Notes: generated from the letters alone by a model not told the origin. Positions 43,903 through 54,035 are shown, numbered from the stretch's first letter. The stretch is DNA of 64,000 nt from Haloferax marisrubri (GCF_001469875.2 NZ_LOPW02000022.1:11829-75828); one strand, 5' to 3'. Numbers and translations are program-made.

Positions 43903-45393
43903 ATGACTGCGCAAGCGCTCGAACAGCGCGAACTCGCGGTCGTCATCGGGTTGGAAGTCCACGTTCAACTCGAGACGGCCACGAAGATTTTCTGTAGCTG
44001 TTCGACCGAGCCTGCCGAGGACGAGGAGCCGAACACCCGCGTGTGCCCCGTCTGTCTCGGGCTGCCGGGCGCGCTCCCGGTGCTCAACGAGGCGGCGGTG
44101 GAGTCGGCGGTCAAAATCGGCAAGGCGCTGAACGCCGATATCGCCGAGGACACCCGCTTCCACCGGAAGAACTACTACTACCCCGACCTGCCCAAGAACT
44201 TCCAGATCACCCAGTACGACGCGCCCATCTGCGCCGACGGGACGCTGGAAGTGTCCGTCGAGGGCACCCGCCGCGACATCGGCATCACGCGCGCCCACCT
44301 CGAAGAGGACCCCGGCAGCCTCCAACACAAAGGCGGTAGCATCGACACGGCGGACTACACGCTCGTCAACTACAACCGCGCCGGCACGCCGCTGGTCGAA
44401 ATCGTCACCGAGCCCGACTTCCGGAGCCCGCAGGAGACCCGCGCGTTCCTCGCGAAGCTCGAAGAGGTGCTCGAATACCTCGGCGTGTTCGACGCCACCC
44501 GCGACGGCTCGCTCCGCATCGACGCCAACATCTCGCTCGTCCCCGCCGACGAGGTCGACGACGACGGCTCGATTTCCGACGAGGCGCTCGAAGCGGCCAA
44601 CCGCACCGAAGTCAAGAACATCTCCAGCCACAAGGGCGCAGAGAAGGCGCTGGCCTACGAAGTCACCCGTCAGAAGAACGCCATCAAGCGCGGCCGCGCC
44701 GTCGAACAGGAGACGCGCCACTGGGACGAGTCCCGCGGCATCACCGTCTCGATGCGCTCGAAGGAAGAAGAAAAGGACTACCGCTACTTCCGGGAGGCCG
44801 ACCTCCCGCCGCTCCAGGTCGCCCACTGGAAAGAGGAGATTCCGATTCCGGAGCTCCCCGACGCCCGTCGCGAGCGCTTCCACACCGAGTACGGCATCGA
44901 CGAGGAATCGGCCTCGAAGCTCACCTCGACCAAGGAGGTCGCGGACTTCTTCGAGGACGTGGCCGCCGAGTTCGACGCCGACCTCGCCGCGACGTGGGTC
45001 GCCGACAACCTGCTCGGCGAACTCAACTACCGCGACATGCACATCACGGACGTGTCGGACCGCCTCGACGAGTTCACGCGGCTCGTCGAACTCGTCGACG
45101 CCGACGAGGTGACGACGAAGAACGCCGAGGAAATCGTCCTCCGAGAGATGCTCGACGAGGGCAAGGACCCCGACACCATCGTCGACGAAGAAGGGCTCGG
45201 CAAGGCCGACGACGACGAAATCGGCGGCTTCGTGCAGGAAGCCATCGACGAGAACCCCGACGCCGTCGAGGACTACCACAACGGCGAGGGCGGCGCGCTG
45301 AACTTCCTCGTCGGGCAGGTCATGCAGAAGTCCAAGGGGAGCGCCGACCCCGGCACCGTGAACCAGTTGCTCCGCGAGCGACTGGACGAATAA
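43903..45393 (+). CDS. gatB: Asp/Glu-tRNA amidotransferase subunit B
   Basis: A 496-residue GatB that recognises mischarged tRNA and forms the amide with ammonia. The N-terminal blocks VVIGLEVHVQLETATKIFCS (with the Cys of the zinc pair) and CPVCLGLPGALPVLNE are present, followed by the RKNYYYPDLPKNFQITQYDAPI block, split around the YYYPDLPKN motif, and the C-terminal YqeY-like domain. It is a full-length subunit. A GTCTTTAGC box (43871-43879) gives a leaderless ATG at 43903. gatA and gatC are not in the window. Confidence 0.96.
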   Translation: MTAQALEQRELAVVIGLEVHVQLETATKIFCSCSTEPAEDEEPNTRVCPVCLGLPGALPVLNEAAVESAVKIGKALNADIAEDTRFHRKNYYYPDLPKNFQITQYDAPICADGTLEVSVEGTRRDIGITRAHLEEDPGSLQHKGGSIDTADYTLVNYNRAGTPLVEIVTEPDFRSPQETRAFLAKLEEVLEYLGVFDATRDGSLRIDANISLVPADEVDDDGSISDEALEAANRTEVKNISSHKGAEKALAYEVTRQKNAIKRGRAVEQETRHWDESRGITVSMRSKEEEKDYRYFREADLPPLQVAHWKEEIPIPELPDARRERFHTEYGIDEESASKLTSTKEVADFFEDVAAEFDADLAATWVADNLLGELNYRDMHITDVSDRLDEFTRLVELVDADEVTTKNAEEIVLREMLDEGKDPDTIVDEEGLGKADDDEIGGFVQEAIDENPDAVEDYHNGEGGALNFLVGQVMQKSKGSADPGTVNQLLRERLDE

Positions 45394-45435
45394 CGCGGGG
45401 TCGTCCCGCTCGGCGTCTCGATTCTCCGCGCCCCG

Positions 45436-45615
45436 TCAGGCGACTTCGTGGTTCACGTACTGGTCGAACGGGACGAACGACGCCGAACCGCAGGCGGCGC
45501 ACTCGTCGGGGGCGCTGTAGTGGTACAGTCCGTCGTCGTGCGTCACCGACCCGGCGTAGACCGCGTGACAGTCGGTGCAGACGTATCGGTCCGGTAACTC
45601 GGGCGTGTGAGCCAT
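45436..45615 (-). CDS. 59-residue zinc-ribbon protein
   Basis: The product starts MAHTPELPDRYVCTDCHAVY and ends near CAACGSASF, so CTDC and CAAC pairs about 26 residues apart should form one zinc ribbon. The ending FDQYVNHEVA is neutral. An upstream in-frame start exists, but the conserved part starts here. I know no precise family; it belongs with other haloarchaeal single-ribbon micro-proteins. Confidence 0.75.
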   Translation of the reverse strand: MAHTPELPDRYVCTDCHAVYAGSVTHDDGLYHYSAPDECAACGSASFVPFDQYVNHEVA

Positions 45616-45674
45616 ACGTTCATGTTGTACCTGCGGCCACATGATACTATCTTGCCAGAATGTGACGGGAACGG

Positions 45675-46364
45675 CTACGCCCTGTCGGCGTCGCGGCCGA
45701 ACAACATCGCCGATCCCAGAACGACCGCGAACCACGTCAGCGCCTCCTCTGCCGCCGGTGACGCCGGAAGCGGGCGCTCTACGCCGGCCCGGTAGACGAG
45801 GAAGTAGTCGCCGTCGACTTCGAACACTCTCGCGCCCGCGTCCGCGGACCAGAGTTCGCGGTCCGCCGTCGCCGACCCGTCCTCGATAGCCGTCCGCGCG
45901 GTCGGGTATCGGTCCGGGGGCCGAGCGATATGGTCCAGCGCCGCCGCGGCCGAGACGCGCGCCGTCGAGAGGACGTACCGGCCGTCCTCCCACGTCGATT
46001 CGCGCTCGAAGACCCGGCCGTCGTAGTAGGCGAGGTACAGTTCTTCGGTGTCGAGATGCCCGGACGAACTCGATTTCACGTCCGGGTGGTCCACCGCGAG
46101 CGTCTCGTTCAGGGTCGCGGCCTCCAGCGCGCAGTAGCGCGTCACCGATGACCCGACCGAGCAGGCGAAGCCGTCGATGCCGTACCACAACTCCGAGCGA
46201 GCGTCGCGGTCGGGCACGACGAGTCGGTCGTCTTCGACCCCGATTTCGGCGGACTCGTAGGTGTACGTCGGGTCGGTGAGTCCGAGCGCCGGCCCCCAAA
46301 GCGGCGTGAAAATCAAGAGGACCGCGAGACCGAGCCGAAGGTGTTCGGTGGAGGGCTGTCGCAT
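45675..46364 (-). CDS. Exported or membrane-anchored protein, hypothetical
   Basis: A 229-residue protein with an N-terminal hydrophobic segment (residues 11-28) and a second one close to the C terminus (about 203-222), ending RDADRA. The acidic middle (YESAEIGVEDDRLVV, then LYLAYYDGRVFERES) is probably extracellular and includes two Cys (CSVGSSVTRYC) that could form a disulfide. No catalytic motif is recognised. It is separate from the neighbouring zinc-ribbon gene by about 60 nt. Confidence 0.65.
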   Translation of the reverse strand: MRQPSTEHLRLGLAVLLIFTPLWGPALGLTDPTYTYESAEIGVEDDRLVVPDRDARSELWYGIDGFACSVGSSVTRYCALEAATLNETLAVDHPDVKSSSSGHLDTEELYLAYYDGRVFERESTWEDGRYVLSTARVSAAAALDHIARPPDRYPTARTAIEDGSATADRELWSADAGARVFEVDGDYFLVYRAGVERPLPASPAAEEALTWFAVVLGSAMLFGRDADRA

Positions 46365-46439
46365 GGTTCGCCTTTCCGGGCCGTCGAAGAAAGTCGTTCT
46401 GCTGTCAGGTTTGTCGGTGGGGGTCGAAGGTGGCAGAGA

Positions 46440-47867
46440 CTAGTCGTCGCCCGCCGCCGGCGTCGCTCCGCGGTCGATGACGCCCTCGCGCCACGTACCG
46501 AGGCGGAACCACGCGACTGCGACCGCAAAGGAGGCGACGGCACCGACGACGTACGCCCACCAGAGACCTTCGACGCCCCACGCGAGCCCCGAGACGGGGC
46601 CGACGACCGGGAGCGAGACGGTCCACGTGAACGCGACCGCGAGGGCGACCGGGACGCGGAAAATCCACCGCGAGAGGAACGACAGCGCCATCGCGGCCTT
46701 CGTGACGCCCGCGCCGCGGAACGCCCCCTGAATCACCATCACGCCGCCGAAGAACGCCCACGACGGGGCGACGATGCGGAGGAACGTCACGCCCTCGTCG
46801 ATGACGTCCTGTTCGTCGATGAACAGCCGCATCGCCTCGTCCGGGAAGGCCATGACGAGCCCCGCGGCGGCGAAGAGTAGCCCCATCGTCCCCGCCATCG
46901 CGGTCCACGCGACCGAGGCGGCTCGGTCGGGTGTCCGCGCGCCGAGGTTCTGGCCGACGCCGGTCGCCGTCGCCTGCCCGACCGCGCCGGAGACGGTCCA
47001 CGAGACGGACATGAGGCGGACGCCGATGCCGTAGGCCGCGGTCGGCGTCGGGCCGAATCGGGCGACGAACGCGGCCATCACGACCGCCGAAAAGCTCCGC
47101 GCCCAGCCGTCGAGGGTGGCCGGGTAGCCGATATCGACCAGTTTTCTGAGGCGCTCCGGGTCGGGCCGGAGGTCGGCGAGTCGGAGCCTGACGCCCCAGT
47201 CGCCGCGCAGGAGGATGTAGACGCCGGCGGCCGTCGCGAACAGGCGGGCGATGAGCGTCGCAATCGCCGCGCCGCGGGTTCCCATCCCCGCGATTGGCCC
47301 CCAACCGATGATGAGAATCGGGTCGAGAACGACGTTGAGGCCGGCGGAGGCGACCATGAGCCACATCGCGGTCTTCGTGTCGCCCGCGCCCTGGAGCGCC
47401 GCCCGAAACGCAAAAAACAGGAACGTGAGCGGCAGCGAGAGGAAGATGACCTCGATGTAGGCGAGCGCCTCGGTGAAGACGGCACCCTCCGCGCCGATGA
47501 GTTCCAAAAGCGGATATCTGAACGCGAAGCCGGCGACGGCGAGGACGACCGAGACGGCGAGGGTGAGAAGCACCGTCTGGCCGACGACGCGGTCGGCCTC
47601 GCGGTCGTCGCCCGCGCCAACGTGCTGCGAGACGAGGGCGATGGTCGCGGCGGTGATGCCCATCGCGGTCGAGACGAACATCCAACTCGTCGGGAACATG
47701 AGCGAGACGGCGGCGACGGCGTCCGCGCCGACGCGGCCGACCCAGAACACGTCCGCGAGGTTGTACAGCGTCTGGAGGAGGTTTCCCGCGACGAGCGGCC
47801 ACGAGAGGGAGAGCAGTTTGGGGGCGATTCTCCCCTCGGTCATGTCGATTCGCGAATTACCCGACAC
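46440..47867 (-). CDS. MATE-family multidrug/Na+ antiporter
   Basis: A 475-residue transporter with twelve membrane helices in two halves. Family blocks are SLSWPLVAGNLLQTLYNLADVFWVG (helix 1, read in parts), FFAFRAALQGAGDTKTAM and, in the second half, IQGAFRGAGVTKAAM. It would export cationic compounds against Na+ or H+. The start is either GTG at 47867 or ATG at 47843; the second is the first conserved stretch (MTEGRIAPKLLSLS). The acidic C-terminal tail is short. Confidence 0.9.
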   Translation of the reverse strand: MSGNSRIDMTEGRIAPKLLSLSWPLVAGNLLQTLYNLADVFWVGRVGADAVAAVSLMFPTSWMFVSTAMGITAATIALVSQHVGAGDDREADRVVGQTVLLTLAVSVVLAVAGFAFRYPLLELIGAEGAVFTEALAYIEVIFLSLPLTFLFFAFRAALQGAGDTKTAMWLMVASAGLNVVLDPILIIGWGPIAGMGTRGAAIATLIARLFATAAGVYILLRGDWGVRLRLADLRPDPERLRKLVDIGYPATLDGWARSFSAVVMAAFVARFGPTPTAAYGIGVRLMSVSWTVSGAVGQATATGVGQNLGARTPDRAASVAWTAMAGTMGLLFAAAGLVMAFPDEAMRLFIDEQDVIDEGVTFLRIVAPSWAFFGGVMVIQGAFRGAGVTKAAMALSFLSRWIFRVPVALAVAFTWTVSLPVVGPVSGLAWGVEGLWWAYVVGAVASFAVAVAWFRLGTWREGVIDRGATPAAGDD

Positions 47868-48110
47868 GGTCTCAGGTTCGGCGGGCGGCGGTTATCGCTT
47901 CTGGTGTCGCGGTCGCTCGTCGCGTCGAGTCGATAAGGCGAGTCGGCGAAATCCGTCGGGAGACGCGGCGTGTGGCGGACGCGTCGGCAGACACACACCT
48001 TCGCGCGCGAGGCGCGCTCACCCGCACGCTCGTATCCGCGCGCGTTGAGGCCGCTACGCTCCGAATTCGGCACGAAAGGTTTAGGACAACCCCCATCATA
48101 TCGCCGCTCA

Positions 48111-50633
48111 ATGAGCAGGGGTCCGGAACTCATCATCACGGAGAAGGACAACGCCGCGAGGCGCATCGCCGACATCCTGAGCGGCGAGACCGCCTCCGCG
48201 GAGCGAATGAACGGCGTGAACGTCTACAAGTGGGGTGGCAAGCGCTGTATCGGCCTGTCGGGCCACGTCGTCGGCGTGGACTTCCCGCCGGAGTACAACG
48301 ACTGGCGCGACGTGGAGCCGGTCGAACTCATCGGCGCGCCCGTCGAGAAACACCCCACGCAGGAGAACATCGTCGCCGCGCTCCGCCGACTCGCCCGCCG
48401 CGCGGGGACGGTCACCATCGCGACCGACTACGACCGCGAGGGCGAACTCATCGGGAAGGAGGCGTACGAACTCGTCCGCGACGTGAACGAAGACGTGCCC
48501 GTCGACCGCGTGCGGTTTTCCTCCATCACGAAGCGCGAGGTGACGGAGGCGTTCGAGAACCCCGACGACCTCGACTTCAACCTCGCCGCCGCGGGCGAGG
48601 CCAGACAGATTATCGACCTCGTCTGGGGGGCCGCGCTCACGCGCTTCCTCTCGCTTTCGGCCCGCCAACTCGGCAACGACTTCATCTCGGTCGGCCGCGT
48701 GCAGGGGCCGACGCTGAAGCTCATCGTCGACCGCGAGCGCGAAATCGAGGCGTTCGACCCCGAGGACTACTGGGAGCTGTTTTCCAAGCTAACGAAGGAC
48801 GCCAACGGTGACGCCGAGTCGTTCGAGGCGCAGTACTTCTACCTCGACGACGACGGCACCGAAGCCGAACGCGTCTGGAACGAGGCGGACGCGGAGGAAG
48901 CGTACCAGACGCTCCTCGGCGTCGAGGCCGCGGAAGTCGCGTCGGTCAACCGCCGCACGCGGACCGACACGCCGCCCGCGCCGTTCAACACCACGCAGTT
49001 CATCCGCGCCGCCGGCTCAATCGGCTACTCCGCCCAGCGGGCGATGAGCATCGCCGAGGACCTCTACACCGCCGGCTACATCACCTACCCGCGGACCGAC
49101 AACACGGTGTACCCCGACGACCTCGACCCGCGCGAACTGCTCGGCGCGTTCGAGGGCGACCGCCGGTTCAAGGAGGACGCCGAATCCCTCCTCGAACAGG
49201 AGGAAATCGAGCCCACCGAGGGCGACAACGAGACGACCGACCACCCGCCGATTCACCCGACCGGCGAGCTCCCCTCGGCGTCCGACCTCACCGAAGACGA
49301 GTGGGACGTGTACGAACTCGTCGTCCGGCGCTTCTTCGCCACCGTCGCCGAGGACGCCGTCTGGGAGCACCTCCGCGTCGTCGCCGAGGTCGAGGGGCTC
49401 TCGCTGAAGGCCAACGGCAAGCGCCTGCTCGAAGCCGGCTACCACGACGTCTACCCGTACTTCAACTCCAGCGAGTCGTTCGTGCCGGACGTCGAGGAGG
49501 GCGAGTCGCTCGTGCTGTCCGACACGCACCTCGACGCCAAGCAGACCCAGCCCCCGCGGCGCTACGGCCAGTCGCGGCTCATCGAGACGATGGAACAGAT
49601 GGGCATCGGGACGAAGGCGACCCGCCACGACGTGATTCAGAAGCTCTACGACCGCGGCTACATCGAGAGCGACCCGCCGCGACCGACCCGCCTCGCGCGG
49701 GCGGTCGTGGAGGCCTCCGAGGACTTCGCGAAGCTCATCGTCAGCGAGGAGATGACCTCGCAGCTCGAATCCGACATGCTGGCTATCGCCCGCGGCGAGG
49801 CCACCCTCGAAGACGTGACCGAGGAGTCCAAGGAGATGCTCCAAGACGTGTTCGAGGGGCTGATGGAGTCCCGCGAGGAACTCGGAAAACAGCTGCAGGA
49901 CTCGCTGAAGGCCGACAAGACGGTCGGCACTTGTCCCGAGTGCGGCGGCGACCTCGTCGTCAGAAAGAGCCGCCGCGGCTCGTACTTCATCGGCTGTGAC
50001 TCCTACCCCGACTGCACCTACACGCTCCCGCTTCCCTCCACGGGCAAGCCGCTCATCATGGAGGACTCCTGCGAGGACCACGACCTCCACCACATCAAGA
50101 TGCTCGCCGGGCGCAAGACGTTCGTCCACGGCTGTCCGCTCTGTAAGGCCGAAGAAGCCGACGAGGAAGACGACCTCGTTATCGGGACGTGCCCGGAGTG
50201 CGGCGAAGAACACGACGGCGAACTCGCCATCAAACGGCTCCGGTCCGGCTCGCGACTCGTCGGCTGTACCCGCTACCCCGACTGCGACTACTCGCTGCCG
50301 CTGCCCCGTCGCGGCGACATCGAGGTGACAGACGAGTCCTGCGAGGAACACGACCTCCCCGAACTCCGGATTACCTACGAGGGCGACCGCGAGCCGTGGG
50401 AACTCGGCTGTCCCATCTGTAACTACCGCGAGTACCAAGCCCAGCAGAACGGCGAGGGCGGTTCCGACTTAGAGAGCATCAGCGGCATCGGCGCGAAGAC
50501 CGCCGAGAAACTGAAAGACGCCGGTATCGAGGACGTGAAGACGCTGAAGGCGTCCGAACCCGACGACATCGCGGCGAAAGTCGAAGGCGTTGGTGCGGAT
50601 ACGGTTCGGAAGTGGCAGACGGCGGCGGATTAA
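48111..50633 (+). CDS. topA: DNA topoisomerase I (type IA)
   Basis: An 840-residue enzyme that relaxes negative supercoils. It shows the TOPRIM start ELIITEKDNAARRIADILSG and acidic ATDYDREGELIG motif, the active Tyr326 in YITYPRTDN, and two C-terminal zinc fingers with CPECGG and CDSYPDC and a second CPECGE/CTRYPDC set. It ends with a helix-hairpin-helix (SGIGAKTAEKLKDAGI), an addition in haloarchaea. A GGTTTAGGAC box near 48078-48087 is the likely promoter. It overlaps mrr by 4 nt, tail to tail. Confidence 0.97.
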   Translation: MSRGPELIITEKDNAARRIADILSGETASAERMNGVNVYKWGGKRCIGLSGHVVGVDFPPEYNDWRDVEPVELIGAPVEKHPTQENIVAALRRLARRAGTVTIATDYDREGELIGKEAYELVRDVNEDVPVDRVRFSSITKREVTEAFENPDDLDFNLAAAGEARQIIDLVWGAALTRFLSLSARQLGNDFISVGRVQGPTLKLIVDREREIEAFDPEDYWELFSKLTKDANGDAESFEAQYFYLDDDGTEAERVWNEADAEEAYQTLLGVEAAEVASVNRRTRTDTPPAPFNTTQFIRAAGSIGYSAQRAMSIAEDLYTAGYITYPRTDNTVYPDDLDPRELLGAFEGDRRFKEDAESLLEQEEIEPTEGDNETTDHPPIHPTGELPSASDLTEDEWDVYELVVRRFFATVAEDAVWEHLRVVAEVEGLSLKANGKRLLEAGYHDVYPYFNSSESFVPDVEEGESLVLSDTHLDAKQTQPPRRYGQSRLIETMEQMGIGTKATRHDVIQKLYDRGYIESDPPRPTRLARAVVEASEDFAKLIVSEEMTSQLESDMLAIARGEATLEDVTEESKEMLQDVFEGLMESREELGKQLQDSLKADKTVGTCPECGGDLVVRKSRRGSYFIGCDSYPDCTYTLPLPSTGKPLIMEDSCEDHDLHHIKMLAGRKTFVHGCPLCKAEEADEEDDLVIGTCPECGEEHDGELAIKRLRSGSRLVGCTRYPDCDYSLPLPRRGDIEVTDESCEEHDLPELRITYEGDREPWELGCPICNYREYQAQQNGEGGSDLESISGIGAKTAEKLKDAGIEDVKTLKASEPDDIAAKVEGVGADTVRKWQTAAD

Positions 50634-51634
50634 TTCCCGTTCCAAACGTATCGTTTTCCCCGGTCGTTTTCGACCGAGACTTCGGGGAGTCGGGCGAGCC
50701 AAACGCCGACTGAACTCGCCCGACGTTTCGCGCTACTCCGCGATAGCTCCGACTCAGATGCGACGAAGTCAACGAGCTTACTGTGTTCGAGTGACCCCGA
50801 CTCAGAGAGCGGGTGCGCGAGTCGTTCGATTATCTCTGCGTTTCGAATCCCGTCGAGAAGGAGGGGTTCGGCCTCGTCGTCGAGGCCCTCCGTTCGATAG
50901 GCGACGTACCGAGCGCCGCTTCGGGTGAGCGACCAGCGGCGCTGTCTGTGGGACTCCTCGTCGGGCCACTCTTGATGAACGAACCCGAGAATCCAGCCCG
51001 CAATCGCGTACAGGTCCGCGTGGCGGGGCGATACGCCCGCGGACGAGACAATGTCGTCTTTCGCGCCGCGGGTGTCGCCGATAGCCGAGAGAACAGCGTC
51101 GAGGGTTTCGAACGAGTTGGCGAGCGGAATTCGTTTCGACGGAACCGTGCCCGTCTCGTCGGTCTCTCCGAACAGGTTCCAGAAACCCTCGTCGGGTTCG
51201 AACTGTCCGCCGCCCTGTCGAACGCCGACGCGAAGGTCGACCATCGACTCGAACAGCGCGGAACCATTCACCAAGTTGATACCTGCCCGTTCGGCGCTTT
51301 CGACGGCCGGGTCGGTGAACGAACTCGTCGTGATGACCGTCCCGGTGTCGCATCCCGTATCGGCTAGCGCGCCCTGAAATCGCTGTATTGCGGGCGAACC
51401 GACCGTGTTGCTCGGGTCGTACTGCTTCGCCTGAACGCCGAGCGAAACGTCCAGAAGCGGATTACTGACGCGACCGTCGATGTCGATGCCGCCGTCCTGT
51501 CGGAACGCGGTCACCGAGAACCGCGCCGGGGGAAGTGACTCCGTAAGCACCGACTCGCAGAGTAGCTCGAACTCCGCCGCGGACAGAGCCATCGCTCTGT
51601 GTTCGACGTACTCGGTCGCGGCGGCAGCGTCCAT
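50630..51634 (-). CDS. mrr: Mrr-type restriction endonuclease
   Basis: A 334-residue type IV restriction enzyme that would cut methylated foreign DNA. The Mrr_cat PD-(D/E)xK core is clear: Asp51 in [11 protein letters not shown], then Gln68 and Lys70 in VQAKQY, and [17 protein letters not shown], the usual third block. The rest (about residue 150 on) looks like a winged-helix target domain. An mrr next to topA is known in Haloferax from memory. The gene looks less GC-extreme than its neighbours, which suggests later acquisition. It is convergent with topA. Confidence 0.9.
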   Translation of the reverse strand: MDAAAATEYVEHRAMALSAAEFELLCESVLTESLPPARFSVTAFRQDGGIDIDGRVSNPLLDVSLGVQAKQYDPSNTVGSPAIQRFQGALADTGCDTGTVITTSSFTDPAVESAERAGINLVNGSALFESMVDLRVGVRQGGGQFEPDEGFWNLFGETDETGTVPSKRIPLANSFETLDAVLSAIGDTRGAKDDIVSSAGVSPRHADLYAIAGWILGFVHQEWPDEESHRQRRWSLTRSGARYVAYRTEGLDDEAEPLLLDGIRNAEIIERLAHPLSESGSLEHSKLVDFVASESELSRSSAKRRASSVGVWLARLPEVSVENDRGKRYVWNGN

Positions 51635-51707
51635 CGTACACCGGATTTGGTGACAAGTGGGTTAAAATTCACTCCCGACTATGCGTGTGACCCATTTCAT
51701 CCGCACG

Positions 51708-51715
51708 CTTTTTAC
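51708..51715 (+). promoter_or_regulatory. TATA box of the GGGP synthase gene
   Basis: CTTTTTAC centred about 28 nt before the ATG at 51740; fits a leaderless transcript. Confidence 0.6.
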
Positions 51716-51739
51716 GCCCCCTCAAGCATAGAGCGACCA

Positions 51740-52462
51740 ATGAGCTATCCGTGGGAAGACTGGGACCATATCACCAAAATCGACCCAGACAAGGACCTCG
51801 TCGACGGCGAGACGTTCGAAGACGTATGTGAGACGGGCACCGACGCCCTCGAAATCGGCGGCACGCTCGACATCACAGAGGAGAAGATGGAACGCGTCAT
51901 CGAGGCGACCGCGAAGTACGACGTGCCCATCTACCAGGAGCCGTCGAACCCCGGCGTCGTCATCGACGACGACGCGCTGGACGGCTACCTCATCCCGACG
52001 GTGTTCAACGCGAGCGACTCGTTTTGGATTACCGGCGCGCACAAAGAGTGGGTCCGCATCGAAGACGGCCTCGACTGGGACCGCACCCACACCGAGGCGT
52101 ACATCGTGTTGAACCCCGAGTCGTCCGTCGCCGAGTACACCGACGCCGACACCGACCAGTCCGCCGAGGACGTGGCTTCGTTCGCCCGCGTCGCCGAGAA
52201 GATGTTCGGCCAGAAAATCATCTACGTCGAGTACTCGGGCACCTACGGCGACCCCGAGAAGGTCGGCGCGGCGCACGACGCGCTCGACGATGCGACGCTG
52301 TTCTACGGCGGCGGCATCCACGACTACGAATCGGCTTACGAGATGGGCCAGCACGCGGACGCGGTCGTCGTCGGCAACCTCCTGCACGACAAGGGCGTCG
52401 ACGCGGTGCGCGAGACGGTCGAGGGCGCGAAGGACGCGACGGCCGAACTCGTCGCCGAGTAA
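51740..52462 (+). CDS. Geranylgeranylglyceryl phosphate synthase
   Basis: A 240-residue TIM-barrel prenyltransferase that joins geranylgeranyl-PP to glycerol-1-phosphate, the first ether bond of archaeal lipids. [11 protein letters not shown] near the N terminus (G1P/metal site), [24 protein letters not shown] and [12 protein letters not shown] are conserved. The type is the haloarchaeal group I form. The start at 51740 is supported by the TATA box and by [11 protein letters not shown]. Confidence 0.95.
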   Translation: MSYPWEDWDHITKIDPDKDLVDGETFEDVCETGTDALEIGGTLDITEEKMERVIEATAKYDVPIYQEPSNPGVVIDDDALDGYLIPTVFNASDSFWITGAHKEWVRIEDGLDWDRTHTEAYIVLNPESSVAEYTDADTDQSAEDVASFARVAEKMFGQKIIYVEYSGTYGDPEKVGAAHDALDDATLFYGGGIHDYESAYEMGQHADAVVVGNLLHDKGVDAVRETVEGAKDATAELVAE

Positions 52463-52508
52463 TCCCCACGGGCGCGGTTTCGCATCTCCGACGCTGACAC
52501 GCCTTCTT

Positions 52509-53249
52509 CTACGCCGACTCCGGGTTTGCGCCGCCAGCGTGCGACTCCCGAGTGGCTTCGACGCCGAGCGCCGTGGCGTCCGGCGCGCCGCGCCCGAGGA
52601 GCGCCGCGGCCGCGACGAGAAAGCAAAACGAGGCGGTCGCGACGAGTGCGGTCCCGGCGACCGGCACCGCGGCGCAGAGGGCGACGAGCAGGCGGGCCGC
52701 GAAGCCGACGAGCGCGACGGCCGAAGCGACGCCGACGAACGAGCGGTCGAGCGCGAGGTCGCGTGCGACCGGAACTGCCGCCACGAGCGAGCGGTCGCGG
52801 GCGAGGGCGACCGTCGCGGCCATCGAGAGATACGAGCCCGCCAGCGTGGCGACCCCGGCCGCGGCCAGCGTGGCGGTGTCGAGCGGGGAGAGGCCGAAAA
52901 GCCCGAGCATCACCGGGTCGGTCGCGTGCGTGAGCATCGAAAGCGACGGCGTGGACCCCGGAAGGGCGGCGGTCGCGAGGCCGACCGCGGGGAGTTGGAG
53001 CGCGACGAGCGCGGCCGAGAGGCGAGCGCCGTCGGCGGCCATGCCGGTGAGGCCGTCGAACGACGGGAGCGCGGTCGCCTCGCGGTCGCCGGCGCGAACG
53101 AGGCGGACGACGTAGCCCGCAAGCAGAACGCCCGCGAGCGGCGTGGCGAGCGACGCGAGCGTCGCGAGGACCCCGACGACGGCCGTGTCGAGCGAGGAGT
53201 CTTCGGCGAGCGGGAGGGCGAACGCGGCTTCGAGGTCTGAAACGTCCAT
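52509..53249 (-). CDS. DUF4013 membrane protein
   Basis: A 246-residue integral membrane protein with six hydrophobic segments. The start SDLEAAFALPLAED and the GVLATLASLATPLAGVLLAGYVVRLVRAGD block resemble haloarchaeal DUF4013 proteins, read as parts. The function of the family is unknown. An ATATAAAC box (53278-53285, reverse GTTTATAT) lies about 32 nt before the ATG at 53249, so this start is preferred over an in-frame Met at 53279. Confidence 0.78.
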   Translation of the reverse strand: MDVSDLEAAFALPLAEDSSLDTAVVGVLATLASLATPLAGVLLAGYVVRLVRAGDREATALPSFDGLTGMAADGARLSAALVALQLPAVGLATAALPGSTPSLSMLTHATDPVMLGLFGLSPLDTATLAAAGVATLAGSYLSMAATVALARDRSLVAAVPVARDLALDRSFVGVASAVALVGFAARLLVALCAAVPVAGTALVATASFCFLVAAAALLGRGAPDATALGVEATRESHAGGANPESA

Positions 53250-53277
53250 GTCCGAGGCGAGGTGGCCGCGGGTTCGC

Positions 53278-53285
53278 ATATAAAC
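53278..53285 (-). promoter_or_regulatory. TATA box of the DUF4013 gene
   Basis: GTTTATAT on the reverse strand; decides the start at 53249. Confidence 0.6.
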
Positions 53286-53324
53286 CTCAGCACCGGAGCC
53301 GTCGCGGGCGAAGGGGAAACCGGG

Positions 53325-53876
53325 TCACTCCTCCGTCGTCGGTTCGTCGTCCCAGTAGCCGACGGCGGCGTCTCGCGGATAGTAGCCGTGGAGCGTCCGG
53401 GCGTTCTTGTCGCCGCCCGGCGGTGCACCGCAGAACACGCCGACTTTGTCGGAGTCCGGATAGACGGTCACGTCCGGGTGGTTCATCGTCGAGAGCGCGA
53501 GGTATCGGAGCGGTTCGTCGCCGTCGTTCTCGATTTGCCTGACGTAGTCGGCCCCGGCGGGGAGCGCGACGTAGGTGTCCGGTTCGAGGTCGAGGTCGGC
53601 CGCGCCCTCGCGCGTCCGGAGCGCGCCCGTTCCAGAGAGCACGTACAGCGCCTCCTCGTTGCCCTCGTGGTAGTGGGTCGGCCACGGCCGCTTCCCGGGT
53701 GGGACTTCGTAGAGCGAACAGCCGAGGTCGCGGCCGCCGGCGCGTTCGGCGAGTCGCTTCCGACGGAACGCGAAGCGGTCGCCGCGCTCGCTTTCGGACC
53801 AGTCGAGGTCGGCGGCGCGAACGGCGTTCGGGGCCGGACTGGACGCCGAAGACGCGTCGGATGGGTCGGGAGCCAT
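53325..53876 (-). CDS. Cupin-domain protein
   Basis: A 183-residue beta-barrel protein. The conserved cupin motif 1 is YEVPPGKRPWPTHYHEGNEE (metal ligands HxH and Glu) and motif 2 is DTYVALPAGADYVRQI with NDGDEPL. A GxxP-like LSTMNHPDVTVYPDSDKVGV block follows, seen in a haloarchaeal cupin type that may bind sugar or metal. The target is unknown. An N-terminal Ser/Ala/Pro-rich stretch of about 18 residues precedes the domain. Confidence 0.85.
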   Translation of the reverse strand: MAPDPSDASSASSPAPNAVRAADLDWSESERGDRFAFRRKRLAERAGGRDLGCSLYEVPPGKRPWPTHYHEGNEEALYVLSGTGALRTREGAADLDLEPDTYVALPAGADYVRQIENDGDEPLRYLALSTMNHPDVTVYPDSDKVGVFCGAPPGGDKNARTLHGYYPRDAAVGYWDDEPTTEE

Positions 53877-54035
53877 GCCGGAGCAACGCGCGCCGCGGAC
53901 TAAGTACCGCGGTGCCGATTGCCACGAGAACTCGTGTCTCGATTTCGCCTCGGCGTGCGTGTGAGTGGACGGTCGAACGCCTCCGAGCGAGGCGAAGACA
54001 CGATGTTTAAGACGAACGGTCGGGAACCACGTCGT

